From Clostridiales bacterium Firm_10 (lineage in GTDB: Bacteria; Bacillota; Clostridia; Christensenellales; Aristaeellaceae), in contig LVAP01000012.1 of NCBI GenBank assembly GCA_001603025.1, positions 1-64,000 of the forward strand: a stretch of 64,000 bases of DNA. The letters run 5' to 3'. The notes beneath the pieces were generated by a model. That model ran no database searches and was not told the DNA's origin. It saw only the letters and a list, made by a program, of their open reading frames with translations. The translations under genes and the position numbers were made by a program. Of this stretch, positions 52,663 to 61,850 are shown piece by piece (within the stretch, counting starts at the first letter, position 1; each line of letters opens with the position of its first letter).

Positions 52663-54993
52663 TTGGATAAATCAGAGCAAAAGAACGTAACACTGCCCCT
52701 GCTGCCCCTGCGCGGGCTGACTGCCTTTCCCAACACGACGATCTACATCGACGTGGGCAGGGAGCGCTCGCTGGCCGCGCTGGAGAGCGCCATGGACGGC
52801 GACAGGCGCCTTCTGCTGGTGGCCCAGCGCAACATCAACTGTGATCAGCCGGAACAGGCTGATCTCTACACGGTTGGCACAGTGGCGCGTGTGCGCCACG
52901 TGATGCCGGTCAGCGAGGAAGTCGTGCGGCTGGTGTGCGAGGGCGAATCCCGCGCGCTGCTGTTGGCACTGGAAGAAAAAGCGCATCACGCCGAGGCCGC
53001 CTACATTGCGATGACAAGCGACCTGATGGGTGATCCCATCGAAACAACGGGTTATGCCGAAAGAGCCAAGACGCTGTTCGGCGCGCTTTCCCGTGAGCGT
53101 GGGCGCGTGCCGGGTGAGCTCGTGCAGATCGTCGAGAGCGAGACCAGCGCGGACGTATTGGCCGATCTCATTGCCGCGAACGCGCTGCGCAAGGTAGAGG
53201 ATAAGCAGAAGCTGCTTGAATGCCGAAATGTGCTCATGCGGCTGCAGTTGCTGTGCGGCATGCTGCGTGAAGAAATCGAGCTTTCGCGCATTGAGCACGA
53301 GATTGAAGAGAAGGTCAAGGAGCGCATCGAAGAGCATCAGCGCGATTATTACCTGCATGAACAGCTCAAGGTCGTTCAGGAGGAACTCGGGGATGACGAA
53401 GAGCAGGAAATCGTGAAGATGCGCGAAAAACTCGACGCTTCCAAGATGAACGACGAAGCGCGCGAGAAGGTGAAGCGCGAAATCGATCGGCTTGACGGAA
53501 TGGCCCGGGGCACGCCCGAAGCCACCGTTTGCGAGAACTACATAGACTGGATGCTGAACATGCCCTGGGGCATTGAAACCGGCGCGAAGATCGACATGGT
53601 TCGTGCCCGCAAAGTGCTCGAGGCTGATCACTATGGACTGGAGAAAGTCAAGGAACGTATCCTGGAATATCTCGCGGTCTGCAGCGTGCGGGGCGATATG
53701 AAGAGTCCTATCCTGTGCCTGATCGGCCCGCCGGGTGTGGGCAAAACCTCCATCGCTTCTTCTGTGGCGCGCGCGCTTAAGCGAAAATTCGTGCGCGTGT
53801 CGCTGGGCGGCCTGCATGATGAGGCGGAGATCCGCGGCCATCGGCGCACTTACATCGGTTCGCAGCCGGGCCGTATCGTGGCCAATCTGCGCCATTGCGG
53901 CGTGATGGATCCGGTATTCCTGTTTGATGAAATCGACAAGATGGCCAGTGATTTCCGGGGGGATCCTGCATCGGCCATGCTTGAAGCGCTCGATCCCGCG
54001 CAGAATGCAACCTTTACGGATCATTATCTTGACGCGCCCTTCGATCTGTCCCGCGTGCTGTTCATCACGACGGCCAACAGCGCGGAAGATATCCCTGAGC
54101 CCCTGCTGGACCGCATGGAGCTTATTGAAGTGCCCAGCTACACGCTGGAGGAAAAGGTACAGATAGCCAAGCGTCACCTGCTTCCGAGGCAGCTCAAGGA
54201 GCATGGCCTCACCAGAACGCAGATCAGGATCACTGACAAGGCGCTGACCGAGCTGATTTCCGGATACACGCGCGAGGCAGGCGTCCGGACGCTGGAACGT
54301 GAGATCGGTCATGTGTGCCGCAAGGCCGTCCTTGAAATGATCGACGCGGGCCAGACCAAGGAGGACTTCAAGGTGTCCATCCATCCGGACATGCTGGAGC
54401 GTTATCTGGGCATTCGCCGCTTCCTGCCGGACGAAGTAGGTAAAAAGCCTGAAACCGGCGTTGTCAACGGCCTGGCATGGACGCAGGTGGGCGGCACCAC
54501 TATGCCCATCGAAGTGGCCGTAATGCCCGGCCAGGGCGTCATCGAGATGACGGGCCGGCTGGGCGATGTCATGAAAGAATCCGCGCGCACGGCGTTGAGT
54601 TACATCCGCTCACGGTCGCATGAACTGGGCCTGGATGATGAATTCCACAAAAAGAACGACATTCACATCCATGTACCGGAAGGCGCGGTGCCCAAGGATG
54701 GCCCTTCCGCCGGCGTGGCGCTGACCTGCGCCATGGTGTCAGCACTGACCGGTATCCCGGCCCGGCAGGATGCCGCGATGACAGGTGAAATCACACTGCG
54801 CGGCCATGTGCTGCCCATCGGCGGCGTGAAGGAAAAGCTGCTCGCGGCTTATCGGCTGGGCATCACGACGCTGCTGCTGCCCAGTGGCAATGAAAAGGAC
54901 CTGACAGAGATTCCGAAGGATGTGCGGGAGCATCTCGATATCCACCTGCTCAAGCAGGTGGACGAGGCTTTGAACCTGCTGCTGATCCGATAG
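52663..54993 (+). CDS. lon: ATP-dependent protease Lon
   Basis: This 776-residue AAA+ protease degrades misfolded and regulatory proteins. TTG 52663 is taken as the start, nine bases after GGGAGG (52648-52653); the ATG at 52639 lies before that site. The N-terminal LAN domain (about 8-200) starts [14 protein letters not shown]. After a coiled coil comes the AAA+ module with GPPGVGKTS near 355, [10 protein letters not shown], and the arginine region. The protease domain carries the catalytic Ser S682 in KDGPSAG and the Lys in GGVKEK (723/725). lon followed by engB is the same order as in Bacillus. Confidence 0.97.
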   Translation: MDKSEQKNVTLPLLPLRGLTAFPNTTIYIDVGRERSLAALESAMDGDRRLLLVAQRNINCDQPEQADLYTVGTVARVRHVMPVSEEVVRLVCEGESRALLLALEEKAHHAEAAYIAMTSDLMGDPIETTGYAERAKTLFGALSRERGRVPGELVQIVESETSADVLADLIAANALRKVEDKQKLLECRNVLMRLQLLCGMLREEIELSRIEHEIEEKVKERIEEHQRDYYLHEQLKVVQEELGDDEEQEIVKMREKLDASKMNDEAREKVKREIDRLDGMARGTPEATVCENYIDWMLNMPWGIETGAKIDMVRARKVLEADHYGLEKVKERILEYLAVCSVRGDMKSPILCLIGPPGVGKTSIASSVARALKRKFVRVSLGGLHDEAEIRGHRRTYIGSQPGRIVANLRHCGVMDPVFLFDEIDKMASDFRGDPASAMLEALDPAQNATFTDHYLDAPFDLSRVLFITTANSAEDIPEPLLDRMELIEVPSYTLEEKVQIAKRHLLPRQLKEHGLTRTQIRITDKALTELISGYTREAGVRTLEREIGHVCRKAVLEMIDAGQTKEDFKVSIHPDMLERYLGIRRFLPDEVGKKPETGVVNGLAWTQVGGTTMPIEVAVMPGQGVIEMTGRLGDVMKESARTALSYIRSRSHELGLDDEFHKKNDIHIHVPEGAVPKDGPSAGVALTCAMVSALTGIPARQDAAMTGEITLRGHVLPIGGVKEKLLAAYRLGITTLLLPSGNEKDLTEIPKDVREHLDIHLLKQVDEALNLLLIR

Positions 54994-55071
54994 AACGACA
55001 CGGCCGGACCCACCCGGATGAAGCAAAAACCGAGCGGCCGGCCTGCATATTTTATTGCCTTGGAGGACGAT

Positions 55072-55683
55072 ATGATCATCAGACGAGCGCAGTTCATCAC
55101 CTCGCTGGACGCCCTTGGAAACTATCCGGGGCGCGGTTTGCCCGAGGTCGCTATGGTAGGCAAGAGCAATGTGGGCAAATCTTCGATGATCAATAAGCTC
55201 ACGAACAGCGGAAAGCTGGCCAGGACCTCATCAGAACCCGGGAAGACGAGGCTCATCAATCTGTTCGATCTGAATGGAGAGATCATCCTGGTCGACCTGC
55301 CGGGCTATGGTTTCGCAAAGGTGTCCCGTGAAGAAAGGCGGCGCTGGGCCGGCATGATCGAGGGGTATCTGTCCCGCAGTGAAACGCTCAGGCTCGTGCT
55401 CATGTTGGTTGACATGCGCCACAAACCCACCGAAGACGATGTGACGATGGTGGAGTACCTGCGCCATTATGGTATTCCCTTCCATGTGATCGCCACCAAG
55501 GCAGATAAGCTTTCCCGCGCAGAGGGGAGCCGCAGCATTCCGGTCATCTGCCGCACGCTGGGTGTCCAGCCCTGGCAGATCATTCCCTTTTCCTCGCAGG
55601 ATGGCCGCGGGCGAGACCGCGTTCTGGAGCTTTTTGACGAGCTCCTGCCGCCGCCGGAGATTGTGGAAGGCGAGAATGGCTAA
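55072..55683 (+). CDS. engB: Ribosome-biogenesis GTPase EngB (YsxC/YihA)
   Basis: This 203-residue GTPase is needed for 50S subunit assembly. ATG 55072 follows GGAGG by five bases and gives the family start IIRRAQFITS; an in-frame ATG at 55018 is rejected. G1 is GKSNVGKSS (about 30-38), then LARTSSEPGKTRLINLF (G2 region), DLPGYGFAKV (G3), ATKADKL (G4) and FSSQDG (G5). It follows lon after about 80 bases. Its last codons overlap a second ATG at 55676 that may be the true start of the next gene. Confidence 0.95.
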   Translation: MIIRRAQFITSLDALGNYPGRGLPEVAMVGKSNVGKSSMINKLTNSGKLARTSSEPGKTRLINLFDLNGEIILVDLPGYGFAKVSREERRRWAGMIEGYLSRSETLRLVLMLVDMRHKPTEDDVTMVEYLRHYGIPFHVIATKADKLSRAEGSRSIPVICRTLGVQPWQIIPFSSQDGRGRDRVLELFDELLPPPEIVEGENG

Positions 55684-55731
55684 AGGGCGCCGTAAACCCA
55701 ATGGACATTTCACTGCAGAGGATGATGAGTT

Positions 55732-56697
55732 TTGCAGCATAGCGACAATGCCTTCGCCACGATGCTCCTGATGAGCCAGCTGTCCGCAGACAGGGAGGAA
55801 ATCGTCAGGCCGCTCAGCGCGGCAGAGTTTTACGCCCTGCGCGAACGCGCCGCGGAATGCGGCATGAAGAACCTGGGCGAGCTGATCGACATGGACCTGA
55901 GCGCTGTGCGCATGGCGCTGAAGCTGGAAGAGAACGAAGCGTATCGGGTGTGCGTGCTGATGAACCGCGTAATGCCGCTTTCCTATGCGCTGGAGCGCTT
56001 TGCAGAAGCCGGCATAGACTTCGTGACGCTGGAGGAGGAAAACTATCCGGCGCGTTTGTCCGAGCGTCTGGGCAGGAAAGCGCCGCCCATGGTTTATGCA
56101 TGCGGTGATCTCTCTTTGGCAGCTGAAACTTCCATTACTTTGGCGGCGAGTTCTTGCTCCCGGCCGGATACGATCGGCTGTGCTCGCGAATTGGCAGCCA
56201 TGGCCTGCGAAGCCGGCGTCACCATGATTACGGGAGGCGAGAGTGGCTTTGGACGGCTGATCGAGCGTGAAGCGCTGCAGGGTAATGGCCGTATGGTCAC
56301 GTTCCTCGCGGAATCGCTGTGCGAACGGATCTGTCAGAGTGGACTGAGCGAAATGATCGCCACTGGCAGGGCGGTGGCAATGTCCATTATTCATCCGGAA
56401 GCGAAATACACCGTTTCGCATGCGCTGGACCGCAACAAATGCCTCTATGCGTTGGGTAACGCTGCGTTTGTAATCACCTGCGAGAAGGGCAGGGGAACGA
56501 CGTGGGAGGGGGCCAGCTCCGCGCTCCGCAACGGCTATACAGACCGGATCTACGTGTGGGAGAATGAGGACATACCCGGAAACATGGAATTGATCGCGCG
56601 AGGCGCCACGCCGTTTCGCAGCCCCCAGGACATTCGATTCCGCGAATTGAAGGCGGCCTGGGAAAAACCGGCCTATGAGCAGCTGAGCCTGTTCTGA
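55732..56697 (+). CDS. DprA-like protein, start region frame-shifted
   Basis: The main open frame of 322 codons begins at TTG 55732. It contains a helical N-terminal region, LEEENYPARLSERLGRKAPPMVYACGD (about 101-127) as in DprA/Smf, and a Rossmann fold, degenerate in parts (MITGGESGFGRLIEREAL in place of the canonical SGLARGID). DprA loads RecA on single-stranded DNA in transformation. The end (FRELKAAWEKPAYEQLSLF) is typical. A well-placed ATG at 55676, with GGAAGG before it and overlapping the engB stop, opens a 31-codon frame. If one T were added in the run at 55730-55733 it would read straight into this frame as DDEFLQHSDNAF. The N-terminus is therefore probably longer, with an assembly or real frame break. 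Confidence 0.75.
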   Translation: MQHSDNAFATMLLMSQLSADREEIVRPLSAAEFYALRERAAECGMKNLGELIDMDLSAVRMALKLEENEAYRVCVLMNRVMPLSYALERFAEAGIDFVTLEEENYPARLSERLGRKAPPMVYACGDLSLAAETSITLAASSCSRPDTIGCARELAAMACEAGVTMITGGESGFGRLIEREALQGNGRMVTFLAESLCERICQSGLSEMIATGRAVAMSIIHPEAKYTVSHALDRNKCLYALGNAAFVITCEKGRGTTWEGASSALRNGYTDRIYVWENEDIPGNMELIARGATPFRSPQDIRFRELKAAWEKPAYEQLSLF

Positions 56698-56885
56698 CGG
56701 GATGGCGCGTTTTATGCCTGGGCTGGACGGCACCGTTTCACCATGAGCCGCGCCGCCAAAGAGAAATCGGCAGGATATATGAATTCACTGCCGCAGCCAT
56801 AACCGACAGAGTCGTAAACCGACCGGATTCCCGAACGCTTTTCGGCATGTGGGGAGACCTGGCAAAGAATGCCGATACAGGTCTA

Positions 56886-56914
56886 TTGTGTTTTGATTTG
56901 GAATATGATATAAT
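56886..56914 (+). promoter_or_regulatory. Promoter of the coiled-coil membrane protein gene
   Basis: TTGTGT (56886-56891), 17 bases, TATAAT (56909-56914), about 40 bases before the start. Confidence 0.7.
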
Positions 56915-56953
56915 AAATACAGATGGTGATGCAATTGAACGGAGGTGCTTGTT

Positions 56954-57601
56954 TTGCTTGACTTTATAACTGATAATGCTCTTGTGCTGGTGCTTTCGCT
57001 TGCCGTACTGGTTATCCTTCTGATCGTGATCATGATAGCCATTAACGTAAAGCGCAGCAACAAATGGCGCGAAAAGGAATTTGAGAACAACAGGGATACG
57101 GAAATGCTCAAGGTGCGCATCGGCGAATTGGAAAAGGAAGCGGCCGAGCTGCACGAACATGAGACTCAGCTGCTGGCGGAGAGGGATAATATCCTCATGG
57201 CGGCGCATGAGAAAGCAGACGACATTCTTGAGCAGACGATGGAACGCGTGCAGAAATCCGAGGCGCAGATTCGCCAGAATCGCATCATTGCATCATGTAC
57301 CATCACAGACGCGCGCCGCAGGATTTCAGACCTGATGATAGAAGTTTCAAAGCGACTTGTTATCGAAGATGGCGCCGTGCTGGATGCCGAGGAAATCACG
57401 CCCGAGGCTGTTCAGGCAGCAGAGGCTGAGGAAAAAATCGCCGCGAACAGCTTTGAACGCATTCTCGAAACTGGTGAGAATGCCGGCGCTGAAGAATCTG
57501 AGCAGGAAGAAGCGGATTCCGAACAGGCTGCCGAGGAAGAAACTGTCGTCGTTTCGGAGGATGAAGAGGATGATTCCGAGACCGAGCGGGAAGATGTGTA
57601 G
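56954..57601 (+). CDS. Membrane-anchored coiled-coil protein with acidic tail
   Basis: The start is TTG 56954, eight bases after GGAGG (56941-56945); the GTG at 56945 overlaps that site. The 215-residue protein has one N-terminal membrane helix (about residues 8-30), a long coiled coil (about 35-115, with heptad-like Leu/Glu/Lys spacing), a short helical segment with an ARRRISDLMIEVSKRL core, and an acidic Glu/Asp/Ala tail of about 70 residues. I do not recognise a family. It is monocistronic, between dprA-like and tRNA-Ser. The layout suggests a structural or scaffolding protein at the membrane. Confidence 0.75.
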   Translation: MLDFITDNALVLVLSLAVLVILLIVIMIAINVKRSNKWREKEFENNRDTEMLKVRIGELEKEAAELHEHETQLLAERDNILMAAHEKADDILEQTMERVQKSEAQIRQNRIIASCTITDARRRISDLMIEVSKRLVIEDGAVLDAEEITPEAVQAAEAEEKIAANSFERILETGENAGAEESEQEEADSEQAAEEETVVVSEDEEDDSETEREDV

Positions 57602-57624
57602 AGTGTAAAATTGGTCTGGCTATA

Positions 57625-57653
57625 TTGACAAAAAACTGACAATGCTGTAAGAT
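57625..57653 (+). promoter_or_regulatory. Promoter of tRNA-Ser
   Basis: TTGACA (57625-57630), 17 bases, TAAGAT (57648-57653), about 20 bases before the tRNA. Confidence 0.75.
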
Positions 57654-57672
57654 ATACAGCGTTGTCGGTTGT

Positions 57673-57758
57673 GGAGCGGTATCGAAGCGGTCATAACGGC
57701 CCTGACTCGAAATCAGGTGAGGTGAAAGCCTCCGTGGGTTCGAATCCCACCCGCTCCG
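57673..57758 (+). tRNA. tRNA-Ser (anticodon CGA)
   Basis: A class II tRNA of 86 bases: acceptor GGAGCGG/CCGCTCC, anticodon stem CCTGA/TCAGG around CTCGAAA, a long variable arm GAGGTGAAAGCCTC, T arm GGGTTCGAATCCC. Discriminator G; CCA is not encoded (CTC follows). Confidence 0.95.
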
Positions 57759-57766
57759 CTCGATTG

Positions 57767-57790
57767 AAAAGCCGCGTTTCGCGGCTTTTT
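57767..57790 (+). terminator. Terminator of tRNA-Ser
   Basis: AAAAGCCGCG/CGCGGCTTTTT with a TTT loop and further T residues, nine bases after the tRNA. Confidence 0.85.
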
Positions 57791-57843
57791 CTTTTGTTGC
57801 AAATCAGGCGGCGTATCGCGCCCGATGAATGGAGGGATTTGTC

Positions 57844-58830
57844 ATGAGAGAATCGCTGAAAGCGCTCTGTGACAGCTTTATTGCCAACCGCGACGTCGTA
57901 AAGGAAGCTTTCAGGATGGAAAGCAGCCATATTTACGCCGTATGCGCCAACATTTTCTGCGCGCGCGGCATTCCGGCGGATGCGGCAAAGCTGACAGAAA
58001 GCAAGGCACTCATCAGGCAGAAGACGGGCATTTTCTCTTCGTTCCGTGGCATCGTGCGCCCGCCCATCGCGTGCCTGCTCGCGGTGCAGGATCATCCATC
58101 TTCTGTTCTGGAACAGACTCTGAATTGCTACGATCTTCTCAAGAAGCGCTTCTGGGGGTCGGAATACCTGGCGCTGCTCGCTTTCCTGTTGGCGGATATG
58201 ACGAAGCCGGGGAAGGAAGCCGAAATAATCGCTCGCGGTCGTATCATTTACGAGCGCATGAAAGCTGAGCATCCGTTCCTGACCTCGACAGAGGACAGCA
58301 TTTTTGCCGTTCTGATGGCTTTTTCACCGCATTCTGATGATGAATTGATTGCGGATATGGAGACCTGCTACCAGCTGCTCAGGCAAAGGTTTCCAAGCGG
58401 CAATGCCCTGCAGGCTGTGTCGCATGTGCTGGCTCTTTCGGAAGGCATGCCGGAAGAAAAAACGCGTCGCCTTGTCGACCTGTACGACGCCATTTTGGCG
58501 GCAGGCGGCAAATATGGCAAGCGCAACGAGCTGGCCACGCTTGCCGCCGTGTCCATCCTGAGAACGGATGTATCATTGCTCGCGGCCGATATGATGGAAG
58601 TTGACGCCTTCCTGTCGTCCCAGAAAGGCTATGGAATTCTCGGCATGGATAAGCGTTCTCGCATGATGCATGCGGCGATGATCGTGTCGGATGAATACAT
58701 GCCGCACACCACAGTGGAAACCGCGGCGATTGCAAGCACCATTTCTATTATTGCAGCCCAGCAGGCTGCCATGTGCGCTGCCATCGCGGCAAGCGCTGCC
58801 GCCTCTACTGCTGCAAACGCATCGAATTGA
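57844..58830 (+). CDS. DUF4003-like protein, function unknown
   Basis: The 328-residue protein starts at ATG 57844, seven bases after GGAGGG. It is predicted all-helical; recurring features are YDLLKKRFWGSEYLALLAFLLA (about 95-116), CYQLLRQRFPSGNALQAVSHVLALS (about 177-201) and a YGKRNELATLAA stretch, so the helices may form repeats of a DUF4003 kind. The C-terminal ~35 residues are almost only Ala, Ser, Ile and Met (IIAAQQAAMCAAIAASAAAS), a helix that could enter a membrane. Neighbours are tRNA genes, which say nothing about its role. Confidence 0.75.
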   Translation: MRESLKALCDSFIANRDVVKEAFRMESSHIYAVCANIFCARGIPADAAKLTESKALIRQKTGIFSSFRGIVRPPIACLLAVQDHPSSVLEQTLNCYDLLKKRFWGSEYLALLAFLLADMTKPGKEAEIIARGRIIYERMKAEHPFLTSTEDSIFAVLMAFSPHSDDELIADMETCYQLLRQRFPSGNALQAVSHVLALSEGMPEEKTRRLVDLYDAILAAGGKYGKRNELATLAAVSILRTDVSLLAADMMEVDAFLSSQKGYGILGMDKRSRMMHAAMIVSDEYMPHTTVETAAIASTISIIAAQQAAMCAAIAASAAASTAANASN

Positions 58831-58860
58831 AATGGCGGAGAAAAAACGTCTTGCCGGATA

Positions 58861-58889
58861 TTGACGAGGCAGGGGAAATATGCTAATAT
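58861..58889 (+). promoter_or_regulatory. Promoter of tRNA-Leu
   Basis: TTGACG (58861-58866), 17 bases, TAATAT (58884-58889), about 40 bases before the tRNA. Confidence 0.75.
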
Positions 58890-58928
58890 AGTTTTGTTAT
58901 CGCAAAGCACGGGAGCGCCTTGCCGCAT

Positions 58929-59011
58929 GCCGGTGTGTCGGAATGGCAGACGATGCAGACTCAAAATCTGTTGCTCGAGAGGGCGTGTGGGTTCGAGTCC
59001 CACCACCGGCA
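58929..59011 (+). tRNA. tRNA-Leu (anticodon CAA)
   Basis: Class II tRNA: acceptor GCCGGTG/CACCGGC, anticodon stem GCAGA/TCTGT around CTCAAAA, long variable arm, T arm GGGTTCGAGTCCC. Discriminator A; CCA is not encoded (CTA follows). Confidence 0.95.
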
Positions 59012-59020
59012 CTATCCCTT

Positions 59021-59057
59021 GGACGATAGCCGCAACCGACGGTGTCGTCCTTTTTTT
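59021..59057 (+). terminator. Terminator of tRNA-Leu
   Basis: GGACGA/TCGTCC stem with an 18-base loop, followed by TTTTTTT, ten bases after the tRNA. Confidence 0.8.
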
Positions 59058-59086
59058 AAACTGAGAATAATAAGGGGGTATTTGGG

Positions 59087-59545
59087 ATGCTCGAAATCGG
59101 CACGAAGGCTCCTTCGTTCAGCCTGGCTGACCAAAACGGCGTGCTCCATTCTCTGGAGGAATACGCGGGGAAAAAGGTCGTTCTCTATTTCTATCCCAAG
59201 GACAACACGGCCGGTTGCACGGCGCAGGCCTGCGGTTTTGCGCAGCTTTATCCACAGTTTATGGAAAAGGGGGCCGTTGTGCTCGGCGTGAGCAAGGACA
59301 GTGTTTCCTCGCATAAGAAATTTGAAGAAAAGTATGGCCTGCCGTTCACGCTGCTTTCGGATCCGGAGCTGGAGACGATCAAGGCCTACGGCGTATGGCA
59401 GGAAAAGAAGCTGTACGGCAAGGTTTCCATGGGCGTGGTGCGCACGACCTACCTCATCGACGAAAACGGGATCATTACGCGTGCATATGGCAAGGTAAAG
59501 GCTTCGGATAATCCCGGAGATATGCTCAGGGAGCTGGAAGGCTGA
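59087..59545 (+). CDS. bcp: Bcp/PrxQ-type peroxiredoxin
   Basis: This 152-residue thiol peroxidase reduces peroxides via thioredoxin. The peroxidatic cysteine is C44 in NTAGCTAQACGF and the resolving cysteine is C49, the atypical 2-Cys spacing (5 residues) of Bcp. FYPKDNT before the cysteine, VLGVSKDSVSSHKKF and GVVRTTYLIDENG are also typical. ATG 59087 follows GGGGG. It stands alone and is followed by a terminator shared with the opposite operon. Confidence 0.95.
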   Translation: MLEIGTKAPSFSLADQNGVLHSLEEYAGKKVVLYFYPKDNTAGCTAQACGFAQLYPQFMEKGAVVLGVSKDSVSSHKKFEEKYGLPFTLLSDPELETIKAYGVWQEKKLYGKVSMGVVRTTYLIDENGIITRAYGKVKASDNPGDMLRELEG

Positions 59546-59581
59546 CAAGGATCGCTGCCATGTTCAGACTGCCAGGACATA

Positions 59582-59627
59582 AAACGGCTCCGTGAAACTC
59601 ATTCGAGGTTTCACAGAGCCGTTTTTT
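59582..59627. terminator. Bidirectional terminator between bcp and the antiporter operon
   Basis: A long stem, AAACGGCTC/GAGCCGTTT continued by GTGAAAC/GTTTCAC with one mismatch and one bulge, closes an ATTC loop and is followed by seven T. It serves both convergent transcripts. Confidence 0.85.
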
Positions 59628-59629
59628 TA

Positions 59630-61837
59630 TCACCTGAGCAGATAGGCGAGGGCGGCGTACAATCCAATAGACAACAGCAGCAGACCAAACGATACGCTCA
59701 GCGTGATGCGCCGCATGCTCATGCTCATTTCGTCCCAGCCGGCAGCAAACACGTAAACGAAGCTGGTCTTGATCGGATGCCTGCGCCGCACTGTTCTGTT
59801 CAGGATGGCCGCGATGCCGTCGAACAGCCGGCCCATGGCATAAGTGAAACGATTGCCGACCGGCACGGGAGCACGGCTCCGCTTCCGACGGAAGACTGTG
59901 CGCCACAGGCCCAGGACGATGGTATCCGCGCCGTCGTCAGCCAGGCGCGCCGCAAAGGTCGAAAAACCGCAGAAGGCTGCGCGCACAACGTCTGCCGCCC
60001 TGTCGAGCGTTGTGCATGCGCCGGCTGCGAGGCGGAAGGCTGCGGCAGCCAATCCATTCAGCGCATTTGCGGCCATGGAGATGCCGTCGAAGAGAAAGGG
60101 CAGCACCCTTGTGAGCAGGGGCCGATAGAAGAGTTCTTCCAAATCGAGCCATTCCGGCCAACAGTTGACATAAATCCTGCTGCCGTCAGGCTGTCGCTTC
60201 ATCAGCAGCAGACGAACAACAAACGCATAAAGCAGTGCGCCGATCAACAGTGATTCCGCCGCGCCTGTGATATTGGCTGAGGAAAAATAGTTGAGCGTCT
60301 CGTTAGGGCCTTCACTGCGCATGAAGCCTTGCATGAGACGGGCTGTGCTCTGCAGAAGCCGGTTGGAGAAGATGCCCAGCACGGGCAGCAGGGCGGCGCT
60401 GAGGCCAAGGGCGAGCCCGGCAGGCAGCGGCAGGGGGGCTGCGGCGTCGAAACGCTTCTGCGTTTCGGCGTCGCTTTTCTCCCAGAAGATGGCCACATAC
60501 AATTTGGTCATGTAGGCCGCCGTCATGCCGCCGGTGAACAGGAAGAGCATTTCCACGAGCTTATAGGGCAGCCACGAAGCGCCGCGTTCGCGGAGGATCT
60601 CCACATATTCGAGAATGGATTCGTGGATCAGCGATTTGCTCACAAATCCATTCCACAGCGGCATGCCGATGATACCCAGGTAACCCATCAGGAAAGCGAA
60701 ATGAAGCAGGGGCTTTCCGCGTCCAAAGCCGCGGATCTCGTTGAGATTCAGCTTGTGCAGCCTCATGTAGACCGCGCCGGCTGCCATAAACAGCACCAGC
60801 TTGATGAGCGAATGATTGACCATGTGCAGCAGCGCGCCATGCGCGGCCAGGCCATCGTGATGCCCCAGCAAGGCGGCCATGCCGACGGCGAGCAGAATGA
60901 AGCCGACCTGTGACATGGAGGAGCAAGCCAGCGTGCGTTTGAGATCGATGGAGAACAGGGCCAGCAGCGCGCCTATGAACATGGTTACAACGCCCAAAAG
61001 CGCCAGGGCGTTGCCGCAAGCCGCGTCGTGAGGGAGGATGTTGGCCGAGACGGCCAGCACGCCGAAGAGGCCGGTTTTTGTGAGGATACCGGAGAGCAGC
61101 GCGCTTGCCGGGGCAGGCGCCACAGGATGCGCTTTGGGCAGCCATACATGCAGCGGGAATGCGCCGGCCTTTGCCGCGAACCCTGTCATGATGAGCGCGG
61201 CAATGACGCGGAGCGGGCGCTTATCCTGCGCTCGTGCGCAGGCTGCGAAAACCTCATCAAGCTCCAGCGTACCAATGCGGCTGTAGAGCATGAAAAGGCC
61301 CATCAGCGTCACCATTCCGCCGATGATCGCCACGGCCAGGTATGTTTCGGCAGCGCGCATGGCGGCCTTCTTTTCGTCGTGTGCCACCCAGGCATAGCTG
61401 GTCAAAGACATGATTTCAAAGAATATGAACGCTGTATAGAGGCTCGCAGCCAGGAATACGCCGCATGTCGCGCCCAATGTGAACAGGGTGAACAGGTAAT
61501 AGCGGTTCCGGTTGCGATAATGGGATTCAAAATACGCCGGCGCGAAAAGTCCGCTGGACATAAACCACATCAGCGCAGCGATAAGCGCGTAGACGGCACG
61601 GAAACCATCCAACGTGAAATGCAGCCCGAGGCCGCAGAATCCATCCCAGAAGAATGAGGCAGTCCGACCATTCAACACACCAGCGAACAATCCCGCCGCC
61701 ATCGCCAGTTCCATGGCGCACACGGTGAATACAGTGAGGTCGCGCGCTTTTTTGCTGAATCGTCCGACCGTATAGCCGGTCAGCGCGCCAATCATCGGGA
61801 AAAAGACCATGAGAGGCAGTATTGCATTTCCTCGCAT
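59630..61837 (-). CDS. Proton-antiporter-like membrane subunit (NuoL/MrpA/Mbh type), long form
   Basis: This 735-residue protein has about 14 membrane helices in the proton_antipo_M core (about 100-400), then further helices. ATG 61837 follows GGGAGG by seven bases. Conserved features are YLFTLFTLGATCGVFLAASLYTAFIFFEIMSLTSY (about 118-152) with the helix 5 Glu, and GFAAKAGAFPLHVWLPKAHPVAPAPASALLSG, the Lys/His half-channel (about 222-253). HMVNHSLIKLVLFMAAG has the last Lys. The C-terminal ~330 residues extend the core with extra helices. It belongs to a complex I, Mrp or membrane-bound hydrogenase system. It is the last gene of its operon. Confidence 0.9.
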   Translation of the reverse strand: MRGNAILPLMVFFPMIGALTGYTVGRFSKKARDLTVFTVCAMELAMAAGLFAGVLNGRTASFFWDGFCGLGLHFTLDGFRAVYALIAALMWFMSSGLFAPAYFESHYRNRNRYYLFTLFTLGATCGVFLAASLYTAFIFFEIMSLTSYAWVAHDEKKAAMRAAETYLAVAIIGGMVTLMGLFMLYSRIGTLELDEVFAACARAQDKRPLRVIAALIMTGFAAKAGAFPLHVWLPKAHPVAPAPASALLSGILTKTGLFGVLAVSANILPHDAACGNALALLGVVTMFIGALLALFSIDLKRTLACSSMSQVGFILLAVGMAALLGHHDGLAAHGALLHMVNHSLIKLVLFMAAGAVYMRLHKLNLNEIRGFGRGKPLLHFAFLMGYLGIIGMPLWNGFVSKSLIHESILEYVEILRERGASWLPYKLVEMLFLFTGGMTAAYMTKLYVAIFWEKSDAETQKRFDAAAPLPLPAGLALGLSAALLPVLGIFSNRLLQSTARLMQGFMRSEGPNETLNYFSSANITGAAESLLIGALLYAFVVRLLLMKRQPDGSRIYVNCWPEWLDLEELFYRPLLTRVLPFLFDGISMAANALNGLAAAAFRLAAGACTTLDRAADVVRAAFCGFSTFAARLADDGADTIVLGLWRTVFRRKRSRAPVPVGNRFTYAMGRLFDGIAAILNRTVRRRHPIKTSFVYVFAAGWDEMSMSMRRITLSVSFGLLLLSIGLYAALAYLLR

Positions 61838-61850
61838 ATTCATTCCTCCC

